A stretch of 32,979 bases of DNA from Robiginitomaculum sp. (GTDB lineage Bacteria; Pseudomonadota; Alphaproteobacteria; Caulobacterales; Maricaulaceae), in the NCBI GenBank assembly GCA_021647375.1, contig JAKIUV010000021.1, positions 1-32,979 of the forward strand, in the 5' to 3' direction. The notes beneath the pieces were generated by a model, which was given only the letters and a program-made list of their open reading frames with translations, was not told the DNA's origin and made no database searches. Of the stretch, positions 13,871-22,501 are shown in pieces (the first letter of the stretch is position 1; each line of letters begins with the position of its first letter). The position numbers and the translations under genes are program-made.

Positions 13871-15898
13871 ATGATAAAAAAAATACTAATTGCAAACCGT
13901 GGTGAAATTGCTTGTCGGGTTATTAAGACGGCAAAGTTGATGGGCATTGCTACTGTTGCTGTGTACTCCGATGCGGATAAGGATGCTTTGCATGTGTCGG
14001 CGGCGGATGAGGCTGTGTATATTGGGGCTTCGGCTGCGTCTGAGAGCTATCTTGATATGGACAAGATACTTGCGGCCATCAAATCCACCGGGGCAGATGC
14101 TGTGCATCCTGGGTATGGTTTTCTTAGTGAAAACAAGGCGTTTGCGCTGGCTCTTGAAGCTGCGGGCATTGTGTTTATCGGGCCTAATGTTGTTGCTATT
14201 GAGGCTATGGGGGACAAGATTGCTTCCAAGAAATTGGCGATTGAGGCCGGGGTTTCTTGTGTTCCGGGGCATATGGGGTTGATTGAGGATGCTGCGGAGG
14301 CCGTTAAAATTGCTAACAAAGTCGGCTATCCTGTGATGATTAAAGCATCGGCGGGCGGCGGTGGTAAGGGGATGCGGGTTGCTTATACGGACGAGGAAGC
14401 GCGGGAGGGTTTCCAGTCCTCCAAGAACGAAGCCAAATCGTCCTTTGGCGACGACCGGATATTCATTGAAAAGTTTATCGAAAGCCCGCGCCATATTGAA
14501 ATTCAGGTACTGGGCGATAAACACGGAAATATCATTTATCTGGGCGAGCGCGAATGCTCCATCCAGCGCCGCAACCAAAAGGTTATCGAAGAAGCCCCGT
14601 CGCCGTTTCTCGACGAAGCCACCCGCACACGTATGGGCGCAGAGGCCACGGCTTTGGCGGCTATCGTTGATTATGACAGTGCTGGAACGGTGGAGTTTAT
14701 CGTCGATAAAGACATGAATTTCTACTTTCTGGAGATGAACACCCGTTTACAGGTCGAACATCCGGTGACCGAGCTTATCACGGGCGTAGACCTTGTGGAG
14801 CAAATGATCCGCGTGGCCAGCGGCGAGAAACTAAAACTTGAACAAAAAGACATTAAGCTTACAGGCTGGGCTATAGAAAGCCGGATCTACGCCGAAGACC
14901 CGTACCGTAATTTCTTGCCGTCCATTGGCCGGTTATCCCGCTACCGTCCGCCTGTCGAAGGTGAGGCCGAGAACGGCGCGGTCGTGCGTAACGACACGGG
15001 CGTCTATGAGGGCGGCGAAATTTCCATGTTCTACGACCCGATGATTGCCAAGCTTTGCACATGGGGCGCGGACAGGGGTATTGCCATCAAAGCCATGCAA
15101 GCCGCGCTGGATAATTTCGAGATTAAAGGCGTCGGCCATAATATCCCGTTCCTCTCCGCCGTCATGCAGTGCGACAGGTTTATGCGCGGAGATATTTCCA
15201 CCAATTATATCGCCGAAGAATACCCGGACGGGTTTGCGGGCGTCCCCCTCAACCCCGGCCATGCTCGTGCTATAGCTAGCGTCTGTACTTTGATGGCGCA
15301 AAAATTGGCAGAACGTGCGGCTAGTGGGTCTGGGATTTTGAAACACCATGAACGCACTACCCCCACAGAATTAAGTGTCCAAGTTGGAGAGCGGCACTAT
15401 CAGATTACCACCGAACGCACTAATGGTAGTTCGTTGGTGACCTCAACAGACGGCAGTGACAAAGCCGCCATAGAGTTGGAAATCTCGTGTGGTTGGACGC
15501 CGGGGCAATCTCTGGCAACGTCACTGATTGATAACGAATCGTTCGTTTTCGCTGCCACCCCAATCCCCGAAGGTTACCGCGTTCAGTACCGTGGTTCCGA
15601 TGTTGAGGTCAAAGTCCGCACGCCCGCGCAAGCGGCTTTGGCGCTATTAATGCCGGAAAAAATAGTAGCCGATACTTCTAACCTGCTTCTCTGTCCAATG
15701 CCCGGTGTCGTTGTCTCTGTATTGGTTAAAGAGGGCGATGAAGTCCAAGACGGACAAGCCCTTGCGGTCGTCGAAGCCATGAAAATGGAAAACACCCTAC
15801 GGGCGGAGAAAAAGGCAGTCGTCAGTAAAATTAACGCGCAAGCTGGCGATAATCTGGCCGTGGACGAAATTATTATGGAATTTAGGCCGCCCTTATAA
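13871..15898 (+). CDS. pccA: Propionyl-CoA carboxylase alpha subunit (biotin carboxylase + biotin carrier)
   Basis: This 675-residue protein uses ATP and bicarbonate to carboxylate its own biotin for PccB. The N-terminal biotin carboxylase has KILIANRGEIACRVI, the glycine-rich ATP loop KASAGGGGKGM, ECSIQRRNQKVIEEAPSP and FYFLEMNTRLQVEHPVTE. A linker domain follows, then a C-terminal biotinyl domain with the EAMKMEN motif and biotin-accepting Lys638, 37 residues from the end. Length and order fit PccA. The start ATGATAAAAAAAATA at 13871 gives the family N-terminus. The first ~170 codons favour GCT, GTT, GGG and ATT, while the rest uses more GCC, ATC and GGC, a visible shift. It is separated from pccB by the DUF559 cassette and converges on rarD 20 bases later. 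Confidence 0.96.
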   Translation: MIKKILIANRGEIACRVIKTAKLMGIATVAVYSDADKDALHVSAADEAVYIGASAASESYLDMDKILAAIKSTGADAVHPGYGFLSENKAFALALEAAGIVFIGPNVVAIEAMGDKIASKKLAIEAGVSCVPGHMGLIEDAAEAVKIANKVGYPVMIKASAGGGGKGMRVAYTDEEAREGFQSSKNEAKSSFGDDRIFIEKFIESPRHIEIQVLGDKHGNIIYLGERECSIQRRNQKVIEEAPSPFLDEATRTRMGAEATALAAIVDYDSAGTVEFIVDKDMNFYFLEMNTRLQVEHPVTELITGVDLVEQMIRVASGEKLKLEQKDIKLTGWAIESRIYAEDPYRNFLPSIGRLSRYRPPVEGEAENGAVVRNDTGVYEGGEISMFYDPMIAKLCTWGADRGIAIKAMQAALDNFEIKGVGHNIPFLSAVMQCDRFMRGDISTNYIAEEYPDGFAGVPLNPGHARAIASVCTLMAQKLAERAASGSGILKHHERTTPTELSVQVGERHYQITTERTNGSSLVTSTDGSDKAAIELEISCGWTPGQSLATSLIDNESFVFAATPIPEGYRVQYRGSDVEVKVRTPAQAALALLMPEKIVADTSNLLLCPMPGVVVSVLVKEGDEVQDGQALAVVEAMKMENTLRAEKKAVVSKINAQAGDNLAVDEIIMEFRPPL

Positions 15899-15918
15899 GG
15901 CGCAATCTACCTGCGTAA

Positions 15919-16851
15919 TCACCCCTTTTTTGCGGCAACAGCATCCCAAGTGAAAATGATGACGGCCACCCATATAAAGCCAAAACAAAGCAAAACACTT
16001 GTTGTCAATTTTTCGCCGTACAAGACGCCCATGAGGAATTGCAGGCTAGGGCCGATGAATTGTAAAAAGCCTAATGTTGATAAGCGTAGACGGCGGGCCG
16101 CGAAAGCAAATGCGACCAATGGCAAGACCGTGAGCGGACCTGCCATGATTAGCAATGTGTTCATGGCCGGCGCGTCTCTTAGGAAACTGGTTTGGCCTTG
16201 GCTTGATAAATATATCAAATAAGCAATTGCCGGAATAAACAGGACTGATATTTCGATAAACAAGCCCGGAACGGCACCGATTTTCACTTGTTTGCGGATG
16301 ACACCGTAGATGGTAAAACTGACCGCCAAGCTTAGCGCAATCCACGGGAACTGCCCGCCGTAAAATGTCAACAGCGCGACGCCAACCGTAGCAAATACAA
16401 CGGCAAGAATTTGCAAGCGGCTCAGCGTTTCCCCCAAAAACACCACACCGACCAGAACGAAAATAAGTGGGTTGATATAATACCCCAGGCTTGCTTGAAA
16501 AATCTGACTGTCCTGTACGGCCCAGATATAAAGCCCCCAGTTAAAGGCGATGAGCAAGGCAGCCAGGCTCAATGCGCCCAGAGTTTTCAGATTGCGCGCG
16601 GCGTGCCATATTTGCGGCCATTGTTTGCGAAAATATAAAATAATGGCGGCAAATGGCAGGCTCCAGACAATCCTGTGTGCCAATATCTCTAACGGTGGTA
16701 CGTCCTGAGTGATTTTAAAATAAACCGGGAAAAACCCCCACATAACATAGGCGGCAATGCCTGCGAGCAGGCCGTAATGGGCGGTGCTTATTATGGTTGA
16801 TTTATTATTCACACTCCCGCTTGTCACAGATATATGGGGAGTGCCAGACAA
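15919..16851 (-). CDS. rarD: RarD/EamA-family transporter
   Basis: This 310-residue, very hydrophobic protein has about ten membrane segments arranged as two EamA repeats. The first segment (HYGLLAGIAAYVMWGFFPVYFK) with EILAHRIVWSLPFA is the RarD hallmark. Further matches are YINPLIFVLVGVVFLGE, LSRLQILAVVFATVGVALLT and LRLSTLGFLQFIGPSLQFLMGVLYGE, each typical of RarD proteins. The substrate is unknown despite the chloramphenicol-sensitivity name. The N-terminal ~20 residues are unusually polar; a GTG start at VNNKST (about 16812) is possible and would remove them. It converges on pccA with almost no gap, so the two transcripts may overlap. Confidence 0.9.
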   Translation of the reverse strand: MSGTPHISVTSGSVNNKSTIISTAHYGLLAGIAAYVMWGFFPVYFKITQDVPPLEILAHRIVWSLPFAAIILYFRKQWPQIWHAARNLKTLGALSLAALLIAFNWGLYIWAVQDSQIFQASLGYYINPLIFVLVGVVFLGETLSRLQILAVVFATVGVALLTFYGGQFPWIALSLAVSFTIYGVIRKQVKIGAVPGLFIEISVLFIPAIAYLIYLSSQGQTSFLRDAPAMNTLLIMAGPLTVLPLVAFAFAARRLRLSTLGFLQFIGPSLQFLMGVLYGEKLTTSVLLCFGFIWVAVIIFTWDAVAAKKG

Positions 16852-16941
16852 TCTTTGTTAGACAACGGAACACTGTGTTGCAGATTGTTGCAGTTTTGGG
16901 GCTATTTACATTTTTGAAACGTGTATTAGCGGAGAGGAGTG

Positions 16942-16976
16942 AACAGCCCCTGGTTTGCCGGGGCTGTTTGCTTTCT
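16942..16976 (+). terminator. Strong hairpin with T-rich tail in the rarD-CBS gap
   Basis: AACAGCCCC (16942-16950) pairs with GGGGCTGTT (16960-16968) and is followed on the plus strand by TGCTTTCTTT. As a plus-strand terminator it has no plus-strand gene before it. On the minus strand it follows the CBS gene, but its tail there is not T-rich. The 152-base gap holds no protein gene I can support. Confidence 0.5.
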
Positions 16977-17003
16977 TTACTCTAATGGATATGACCACTA
17001 GAG

Positions 17004-17453
17004 CTAATTTACCATGGCAGCTTTATGTGCAACCGCAATATCCTTTAAGACGGACAACTCCATAACATCGTTCTGATGCATTTTGTTTAAAATATCTCGC
17101 ATGGATAAAACGGCGACGAGTACAGAGCCATCTACTATGACCAAATGCTGGATGTTGTGATGCTTCATTTTCATGAGCGCACTGCTTAAGTTGGTGTCGC
17201 GGTTACAAGTTACCACATGGGTGGACATATAATGATGTACCTGGGCACGATCCATATCAAATTTTTCAGACACGAGCGCCGTAACAACATCATGCCCCGT
17301 TATGATTCCCACAAGCTTGCCGCCTTTGTCTACTACGGCTAACCCATTAGCGCTTTCCTTCGCCATAATTTCTATGGCGGCCATGAGCGGGTCTGTAGAT
17401 TTGCATTTATTGAGGGGGATTTGCTCTTGATTAATAATTGCTTTAATTGACAT
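17004..17453 (-). CDS. CBS-domain pair protein
   Basis: This 149-residue soluble protein consists almost wholly of two CBS motifs. The first spans about 8-65 (STDPLMAAIEIMAKESANGLAVVD, GKLVGIITGHDVVTAL) and the second about 72-130 (VHHYMSTHVVTCNRDTNLSSAL, IQHLVIVDGSVLVAVLSMRDI). Such pairs bind adenine nucleotides and act as energy or redox sensors, either alone or on a partner protein. The target here is unknown. It lies 31 bases downstream of the MarR gene on the same strand and may be co-transcribed with it. No membrane or enzyme domain is attached. Confidence 0.9.
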   Translation of the reverse strand: MSIKAIINQEQIPLNKCKSTDPLMAAIEIMAKESANGLAVVDKGGKLVGIITGHDVVTALVSEKFDMDRAQVHHYMSTHVVTCNRDTNLSSALMKMKHHNIQHLVIVDGSVLVAVLSMRDILNKMHQNDVMELSVLKDIAVAHKAAMVN

Positions 17454-17484
17454 GTTAGTCTCCTATGATTATTTTTTGGCAAAA

Positions 17485-18018
17485 TTAAATGATTGTCATT
17501 GTTCCGGTACTGCTGGCTTCGCCAAGTCGTATGATAATATCTTGGGAAAAGGCCGAGACGCTAAATATAACCGTTGTTAATAGTCCTTTTAAGTTTTGTT
17601 TGATTTTGAGTAGTCCAGAGTTTACGGCTTTGACTTCATCTGCGCTTAAGCCTTGGAGCGCGTTATTCTTCATCTCGCTAGCTATATTTCTGAGTTCTTG
17701 CAAAAGTTTGGAGGCCTCTGGTTTTAAGCTAAGGCAGTTAGCCCGCCGATCATTCGGTGCAGGTTTTCGTGAAATAAACCCACGGCTTTCCAATCGGTCA
17801 ACAAGCCTGCCAACCGAAGCAGAGCCAAGCTCTAGTTCTATGGCCAAGTCCCTTTGCGTAATATTTGGTCTATGCTCGATAATGCCGAGCGCCAGCCACT
17901 TAACGCGTGTTAAATTATAGCGCTTCACACGGCTATCAATATCACACCTCAGTAAGTGGGCTACGTCATGGATGAGCGTTCCCAGTAAGTCTTCGTGTTT
18001 TGTTATCATTTCTGGCAT
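17485..18018 (-). CDS. MarR-family transcriptional regulator
   Basis: This regulator of about 177 residues has the winged helix-turn-helix of MarR proteins: VKWLALGIIEHRPNITQRDLAIELELGSASVGRLVDRLESRGFISR followed by the wing PAPNDRRANCLSL. The flanking helices dimerise. The C-terminus is longer than usual (QDIIIRLGEASSTGTMTII). I prefer the ATG at 18018, because the first possible ATG (18033) lies inside a palindrome that is probably the operator; ATG 18009 is a further option. No Shine-Dalgarno precedes any of them, so the mRNA may be leaderless. The CBS protein gene follows in the same direction and rpsD is divergent. Confidence 0.9.
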   Translation of the reverse strand: MPEMITKHEDLLGTLIHDVAHLLRCDIDSRVKRYNLTRVKWLALGIIEHRPNITQRDLAIELELGSASVGRLVDRLESRGFISRKPAPNDRRANCLSLKPEASKLLQELRNIASEMKNNALQGLSADEVKAVNSGLLKIKQNLKGLLTTVIFSVSAFSQDIIIRLGEASSTGTMTII

Positions 18019-18041
18019 ATAATACGTATACATATTATATG
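18016..18041. promoter_or_regulatory. Probable MarR operator overlapping its own start
   Basis: CATATAATA (18016-18024) and its exact reverse complement TATTATATG (18033-18041) flank CGTATACA, whose core GTATAC is itself palindromic. The site contains the minus-strand TATAAT and the MarR start, a standard place for autorepression. Size and symmetry suit a MarR dimer. Confidence 0.65.
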
Positions 18042-18130
18042 CAAGTAAATTTTAATTAACCTTGCATTCCAACAAAAAGCCGATTGCGTGCAAACAGACG
18101 TGTTTTGTACAAATTCTTCATAAACCCCGC

Positions 18131-18158
18131 TTGACATTGATGCACCCACCTTTAAAAG
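18131..18158 (+). promoter_or_regulatory. Probable rpsD promoter
   Basis: TTGACA (18131-18136) is a perfect -35 box. TAAAAG (18153-18158) after 16 bases is a weak but plausible -10 box. Transcription from here would leave a leader of about 120 bases before the rpsD ATG, including a TGGCC/GGCCA hairpin (18244-18263). The leader may hold feedback control by S4, but no known motif is recognised. Confidence 0.5.
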
Positions 18159-18285
18159 ACGCGCAACTCTGCTTACGGCAGTGTTTTTCACGGGTTGGTG
18201 TGGTGCCGCCGTTGTCGCCTTTTGGGCAAAATCGCTCTTCGGATTGGCCGGGGAGCCGGGCCACGTCGCAAAAAGGTGCTTTCGC

Positions 18286-18903
18286 ATGTCAAAACGTCAT
18301 TCCGCTAAATATAAAATCGATCGCCGTGTTGGTGAAAATATCTGGGGTCGTCCTAAGTCGCCAGTCAACAAACGCCCATTCCCACCAGGACAGCACGGCC
18401 AAAATCGCCGTGGTAAGCTATCTGATTACGGTACGCAATTGCGTGCCAAGCAGAAACTTAAGGGCTATTACGGCAATATTACCGAGAAACAATTCCGCAG
18501 TACCTATAAAACCGCTGACCGTATGCGCGGGGATACATCCGAAAACCTGATCGGCCTTTTGGAATCCCGTTTGGACGCCGTTGTATACCGCACGAAATTT
18601 GTACCAACCGTTTTCGCCGCGCGGCAATTTGTTAATCACGGTCATGTTACGGTCAACGGCAAGCGCGTTAATATCCCGTCTTACCGCTGTAAGCCTGGTG
18701 ATGTGGTTGAAGTGCGCGAAAAGTCCCGCACTATGGCTCTGGTTTTGGAAGCACTTGAGAGCGCAGAGCGGGAAATTCCTGAATATCTCGATCTGGATCC
18801 GAAAGTAATGAAAGTAACATATGTACGCGTACCGTCTTTCGACGAAGTGCCGTATCCGGTTGTTATGGAACCAAATCTTACCGTCGAGTTCTATTCTCGC
18901 TAA
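18286..18903 (+). CDS. rpsD: 30S ribosomal protein S4
   Basis: This 205-residue S4 is a primary 16S rRNA binder that starts assembly of the 30S body and affects decoding accuracy. MSKRHSAKYKIDRRVGENIW is the usual N-terminus of alphaproteobacterial S4. The S4 RNA-binding domain lies in the middle (LESRLDAVVYRTKFVPTVFA, FVNHGHVTVNGKRVNIPSYR), and the C-terminus ends PNLTVEFYSR. The frame stays open upstream to an ATG at 18181, but the family start and an AAGGTG site ahead of 18286 decide for this ATG. The gene stands alone, as is usual in Alphaproteobacteria, divergent from the MarR gene. Confidence 0.97.
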   Translation: MSKRHSAKYKIDRRVGENIWGRPKSPVNKRPFPPGQHGQNRRGKLSDYGTQLRAKQKLKGYYGNITEKQFRSTYKTADRMRGDTSENLIGLLESRLDAVVYRTKFVPTVFAARQFVNHGHVTVNGKRVNIPSYRCKPGDVVEVREKSRTMALVLEALESAEREIPEYLDLDPKVMKVTYVRVPSFDEVPYPVVMEPNLTVEFYSR

Positions 18904-18913
18904 ACAATTAAGA

Positions 18914-19567
18914 TTAACGCAATCGTGGAAGCTCGCGCGTAACACGCGCTTGCTTGCCACCGCGTTGCCAAACAATACGGTAGTCGAAATTGGCTTTTAG
19001 TTCCGTTTTTGGTAATTCAATAACTTCGTCGTCAAAATAATAAAACCCTGGCTCCGAAACCGTAAATTCAACAAAACCAGTAGAACGGTTGCGTATAACT
19101 TTGCCTTGTTCGCCCAAAACTTCACATTTAAACACTTCTATAACAGGCATAGAATTACATTGCTTGATTGTGAGTGTGAGTTTGCTTTTGCGCGGTAGGG
19201 AATACGTCGCGAGGATAGTTTGTCCTTTGCGTAGATAGATACGGTTTGTGGAAAAACCTTCGATAATAGGGGAAAATAGTGTCCGTTTTCTTACACGCGG
19301 CATATTGCGTACATTGTTTTGGGCTTTTTCTGCCAGCAGGGACTGGCTAATACCAACAACTTTCCCTGCATCAAAAAAAGCACCAACATAAAACAGGCTA
19401 CAATATACGACAAAACCAGCGCTGACTAATACCAACACACTGGAATACATCCGCCGAAATGTATTGCCGCGCCGGGCATTGCGGTGCCTTAGGCTACGCT
19501 CTGATTCTTCGAGCAGAATAGCCGTCCAAGTTCTGTCCTTTTTTGTCTGTTTAATTGTTAGGGCCAT
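18914..19567 (-). CDS. Unknown single-pass membrane protein
   Basis: I do not recognise this 217-residue protein. Residues 1-40 are strongly basic (RSLRHRNARRGNTFRR) and should be cytoplasmic. Residues 41-65 (MYSSVLVLVSAGFVVYCSLFY and on) form one membrane helix. Residues 66-217 look like an extracytoplasmic, beta-rich domain with two cysteines near the middle (KQC, FKC), which could form a disulfide. The C-terminal YRIVWQRGGKQARVTRELPR is again basic. The layout suggests an envelope protein anchored by its N-terminus. It lies 111 bases downstream of grxD on the same strand and converges on rpsD with only 10 bases between stops. Confidence 0.75.
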   Translation of the reverse strand: MALTIKQTKKDRTWTAILLEESERSLRHRNARRGNTFRRMYSSVLVLVSAGFVVYCSLFYVGAFFDAGKVVGISQSLLAEKAQNNVRNMPRVRKRTLFSPIIEGFSTNRIYLRKGQTILATYSLPRKSKLTLTIKQCNSMPVIEVFKCEVLGEQGKVIRNRSTGFVEFTVSEPGFYYFDDEVIELPKTELKANFDYRIVWQRGGKQARVTRELPRLR

Positions 19568-19678
19568 CGTACAAATCTAACCTATATTTATGAAATATAG
19601 GGGGCTTATAGCACGATATGGTTTAGATGAAGTAAATATACCACCCTACAGTGTAAAAAATGGCCGAAGTTAGAAAGA

Positions 19679-20008
19679 TTATGCTGTAGAAATGCCTTTT
19701 TCGGCCAATAATGTCTTAAGTTCGCCAGTTTCGAACATTTCGCGCATAATATCACAACCGCCGATAAATTCGCCTTTGACGAAGATTTGCGGGACGGTTG
19801 GCCAGTTATTATAGTCTTTTATGCCTTGGCGGACTTCCGGATCATCCAGTACATTAACGCTGGCATATTCTGCGCCGAGATAGTCAAATATTTGCACAAC
19901 AGTGGAGGAAAATCCGCACTGGGGGAATGTTGGTGTGCCTTTCATGTAAAGCACAATGTCATTACTGGTGACGGTGTTTTTAATGCGATCGCTTACTGTG
20001 TCGGTCAT
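19679..20008 (-). CDS. grxD: Monothiol glutaredoxin, Grx4 type
   Basis: This 109-residue protein has the CGFS active site at residues 31-34 and KGTPTFPQ just before it. Downstream are NWPTVPQIFVKGEFIGGCDI and the glutathione-binding TVPQ and GGCD pieces. CGFS glutaredoxins hold a [2Fe-2S] cluster between two subunits with glutathione and pass it on, and they form mixed complexes with BolA proteins. bolA lies directly upstream with a 17-base gap, so the operon encodes both partners. The pair follows the purine genes, a common alphaproteobacterial order. Confidence 0.95.
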   Translation of the reverse strand: MTDTVSDRIKNTVTSNDIVLYMKGTPTFPQCGFSSTVVQIFDYLGAEYASVNVLDDPEVRQGIKDYNNWPTVPQIFVKGEFIGGCDIMREMFETGELKTLLAEKGISTA

Positions 20009-20025
20009 GGTGTTTCCTTATTTTG

Positions 20026-20256
20026 TTATTCTGCTTTGGTTTCGAGTGCAAGGGCGTGAAGTTCTCCACCCATTTTACCCTTAAGAGCGCCATAAACGGC
20101 TTGGTGCTGGGCGATACGGGATAGCCCAGCGAAAGACGGGCTGGTGATGACGGCTTTATAGTGGTCTCCGTCTCCGGCCAAGTCGATTAGTTCCACCTGC
20201 GCATCGGGCAGGGCGGCTTTAATCATTTGGATAATATCGTCGGCTTGCATAGCCAT
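20026..20256 (-). CDS. bolA: BolA-family protein
   Basis: This 76-residue BolA-type protein shows the fold's core (AQVELIDLAGDGDHYKAVITSP) and the family segment LSRIAQHQAVYGALKGKMGGELHALALET, which contains the invariant histidine of the BolA helix-turn-helix-like region and the C-terminal H-A-L-A-L strand. I chose ATG 20256 because AAGGA lies just ahead of it and the family begins there; an earlier ATG at 20340 lies inside purL. It binds CGFS glutaredoxin, encoded next, in Fe-S trafficking. It starts 16 bases after the purL stop. Confidence 0.93.
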   Translation of the reverse strand: MAMQADDIIQMIKAALPDAQVELIDLAGDGDHYKAVITSPSFAGLSRIAQHQAVYGALKGKMGGELHALALETKAE

Positions 20257-20272
20257 AGGTGTGTTCCTTAGT

Positions 20273-22501
20273 TTAGTCGGCCATATAGTCTGGTAGCCAA
20301 CTTTCATATTCCATATGGGTATCTTGTAAGGATAAGTCAAACCCGCCTGTTGCGATTAAACGACTTCCGCCAATTGTGCCGACTTTTTGGGCGGGGATAT
20401 TTAATGTCCGCGCCGTGCTGATGACGGGGTTTAGGCTGTTTTCTTCGACTGATACCAGATACCTCCCTTGGTCTTCGCCGAACAGCCACGCATAAAGCGG
20501 CACATCGGCAGAGCCTTTCAGCTCAAAGCCAAAGCCATTAGCAAATGCCATTTCTATTGCCGCAAGAGCAAGGCCGCCGTCGGATAAATCATGCACGGAA
20601 CTAACGCGGCGGTCGCGGATCAACCGGCGCACATACGTGCCCGCAGTTTTCTCGGCTTCAAGGTCGACGGGCGGCGGTGCGTATAAGGGCGCCTCGGACT
20701 TTGCGTGACCGAGGATGAGGTGTGCATATAGAGATGCGCCAAGCCAGCCATCAGTCTTGCCCAAAAGCACAAGATGCTCACCTTCTTTTGCCCCTTTAAG
20801 CGTTGCAAAGCGTTCCAAATCTTTAATTAGCCCAACGCCGCCAATCGCCGGGGTTGGGGGAATGGCTTGGCCATTGGTCTCATTATATAGGGACACATTG
20901 CCGGAAACCACAGGATAATCCAGCGCCCGACACGCCGCGTCTATGCCTTCTATGGAGCGGACGAATTGCCCCATAACGTCTTTGCGCTCCGGGTTGCCAA
21001 AATTCAGACAATCGGTGATAGCGATAGGTTCGGCGCCAACACTACAAAGATTGCGGTAGGTTTCCGCGACCGCTTGCTTGCCGCCTTCAAATGCATCGGC
21101 AGTAACATAGCGCGGCGTGCAATCCGTGGTGATAGCTACGGCTTTGTTGGTGCCGTGAATGCGGACAATGGCCGCATCGCCGCCGGAATTGGAACTGTCG
21201 ACTGTATCACCCATAACGGAGCGGTCATATTGTTCCCATATCCAGCGCTTGGAGGCGATGTCCGGGCTGGTGATCAGGGTCGTGACCACTGCGTTATAGC
21301 TGGTGCCTCTGGTCACAGGATCCATGATTTGGTCGTTATAGAGAACATCCAAATCTTTGGGCGGATCGTAAGGGCGGTTGAGGTTCGGAGCGTCATCACC
21401 GAGCGGTGCTATGGGAATATCGCAAACGGTTTTGCTTTTGTGGGTCAAAACCAGATGCCCAGTATCGGTGGTTATACCAACTTCGGCTACGTCGAGGTCC
21501 CATTTTTCGAATATTTCTATGGCAATATGCTCTTTGCCGGGCTGTAAGACCATGAGCATGCGCTCTTGGCTCTCGGACAGCATCATCTCGTAGGGGGTCA
21601 TACCGGTTTCGCGTTGGGGGACTTTATCCAAGTTCATTTTGACGCCAACCCCACCTTTGTCCGCCATTTCGATGGACGAAGATGTTAAGCCTGCGGCGCC
21701 CATGTCTTGGATGGCGATGATCGCATCCGTGGCCATCAGCTCCATACAGGCTTCGATTAGCAGTTTCTCTGTGAACGGGTCGCCGACCTGGACGGTAGGG
21801 CGTTTTGCGTCACTGTCATCATCAAATTCAGCCGATGCCATAGTCGCACCGTGAATGCCGTCGCGCCCGGTCTTGGAGCCTACATAAAAAATCGGATTGC
21901 CGACGCCCTTGGCGGCTGAATAGAAAACCTTGTCTTGTTTGGCGTGACCCACACACATGGCATTGACCAGAATATTGTCATTATATCCACGGTGGAAATT
22001 GGTCTCGCCCCCAACCGTCGGCACACCAACACAATTGCCGTAAGCGCCAATGCCGTGGACTACGCCTGCCACCAATGACTTGGTTTTTGGGTGGGACGGC
22101 TCACCGAACCGCAGCGCATTGAGATTGGCAATAGGCCGCGCACCCATAGTAAATACATCGCGCATAATCCCGCCTACGCCTGTGGCTGCGCCCTGAAAAG
22201 GTTCAATATAAGACGGATGGTTATGGCTCTCCATTTTAAAGATAATCGCATCGCCGTCGTCTATGTCGATAACACCCGCATTCTCGCCGGGGCCTTGAAT
22301 AACCCGTTTGCCTTTGGTCAGCATTTTCTTCAAATGCCGCCGCGATGATTTATAGGAACAATGCTCCGACCACATGACCGAGAATATACCAAGCTCTGTG
22401 ATATTGGGCGCGCGACCAAGCCTGTCGCAAATAATTTCGTATTCTTTTTCAGATAACCCGTGTTCAGCAACGACTTCAGGTGTGATTTTCACTTTTTTCA
22501 T
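20273..22501 (-). CDS. purL: Phosphoribosylformylglycinamidine synthase, large subunit PurL
   Basis: This 742-residue protein is the small-type PurL that needs separate PurQ and PurS. It converts FGAR, ATP and ammonia from PurQ to FGAM in purine synthesis. WSEHCSYKSSRRHLK, DAIIFKMESHNHPSYIEPFQ (active-site His), GIMRDVFTMGARPIANLNAL and DMGAAGLTSSSIEMA are family hallmarks; two AIR-synthase-like halves follow one another. The ATG at 22501 overlaps the purQ stop by four bases (ATGA). It belongs to the minus-strand run purC-purS-purQ-purL-bolA-grxD. Confidence 0.97.
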   Translation of the reverse strand: MKKVKITPEVVAEHGLSEKEYEIICDRLGRAPNITELGIFSVMWSEHCSYKSSRRHLKKMLTKGKRVIQGPGENAGVIDIDDGDAIIFKMESHNHPSYIEPFQGAATGVGGIMRDVFTMGARPIANLNALRFGEPSHPKTKSLVAGVVHGIGAYGNCVGVPTVGGETNFHRGYNDNILVNAMCVGHAKQDKVFYSAAKGVGNPIFYVGSKTGRDGIHGATMASAEFDDDSDAKRPTVQVGDPFTEKLLIEACMELMATDAIIAIQDMGAAGLTSSSIEMADKGGVGVKMNLDKVPQRETGMTPYEMMLSESQERMLMVLQPGKEHIAIEIFEKWDLDVAEVGITTDTGHLVLTHKSKTVCDIPIAPLGDDAPNLNRPYDPPKDLDVLYNDQIMDPVTRGTSYNAVVTTLITSPDIASKRWIWEQYDRSVMGDTVDSSNSGGDAAIVRIHGTNKAVAITTDCTPRYVTADAFEGGKQAVAETYRNLCSVGAEPIAITDCLNFGNPERKDVMGQFVRSIEGIDAACRALDYPVVSGNVSLYNETNGQAIPPTPAIGGVGLIKDLERFATLKGAKEGEHLVLLGKTDGWLGASLYAHLILGHAKSEAPLYAPPPVDLEAEKTAGTYVRRLIRDRRVSSVHDLSDGGLALAAIEMAFANGFGFELKGSADVPLYAWLFGEDQGRYLVSVEENSLNPVISTARTLNIPAQKVGTIGGSRLIATGGFDLSLQDTHMEYESWLPDYMAD

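Noticed and set aside
13886..14578. Minus-strand frame of 230 codons
   Set aside because: It is antisense to the biotin carboxylase domain of pccA and has no recognisable domain; it arises from codon bias.
18181..18285. N-terminal extension of S4 from ATG 18181
   Set aside because: S4 proteins begin at MSKRHS; an AAGGTG site lies ahead of 18286, and the extension is unlike any S4.
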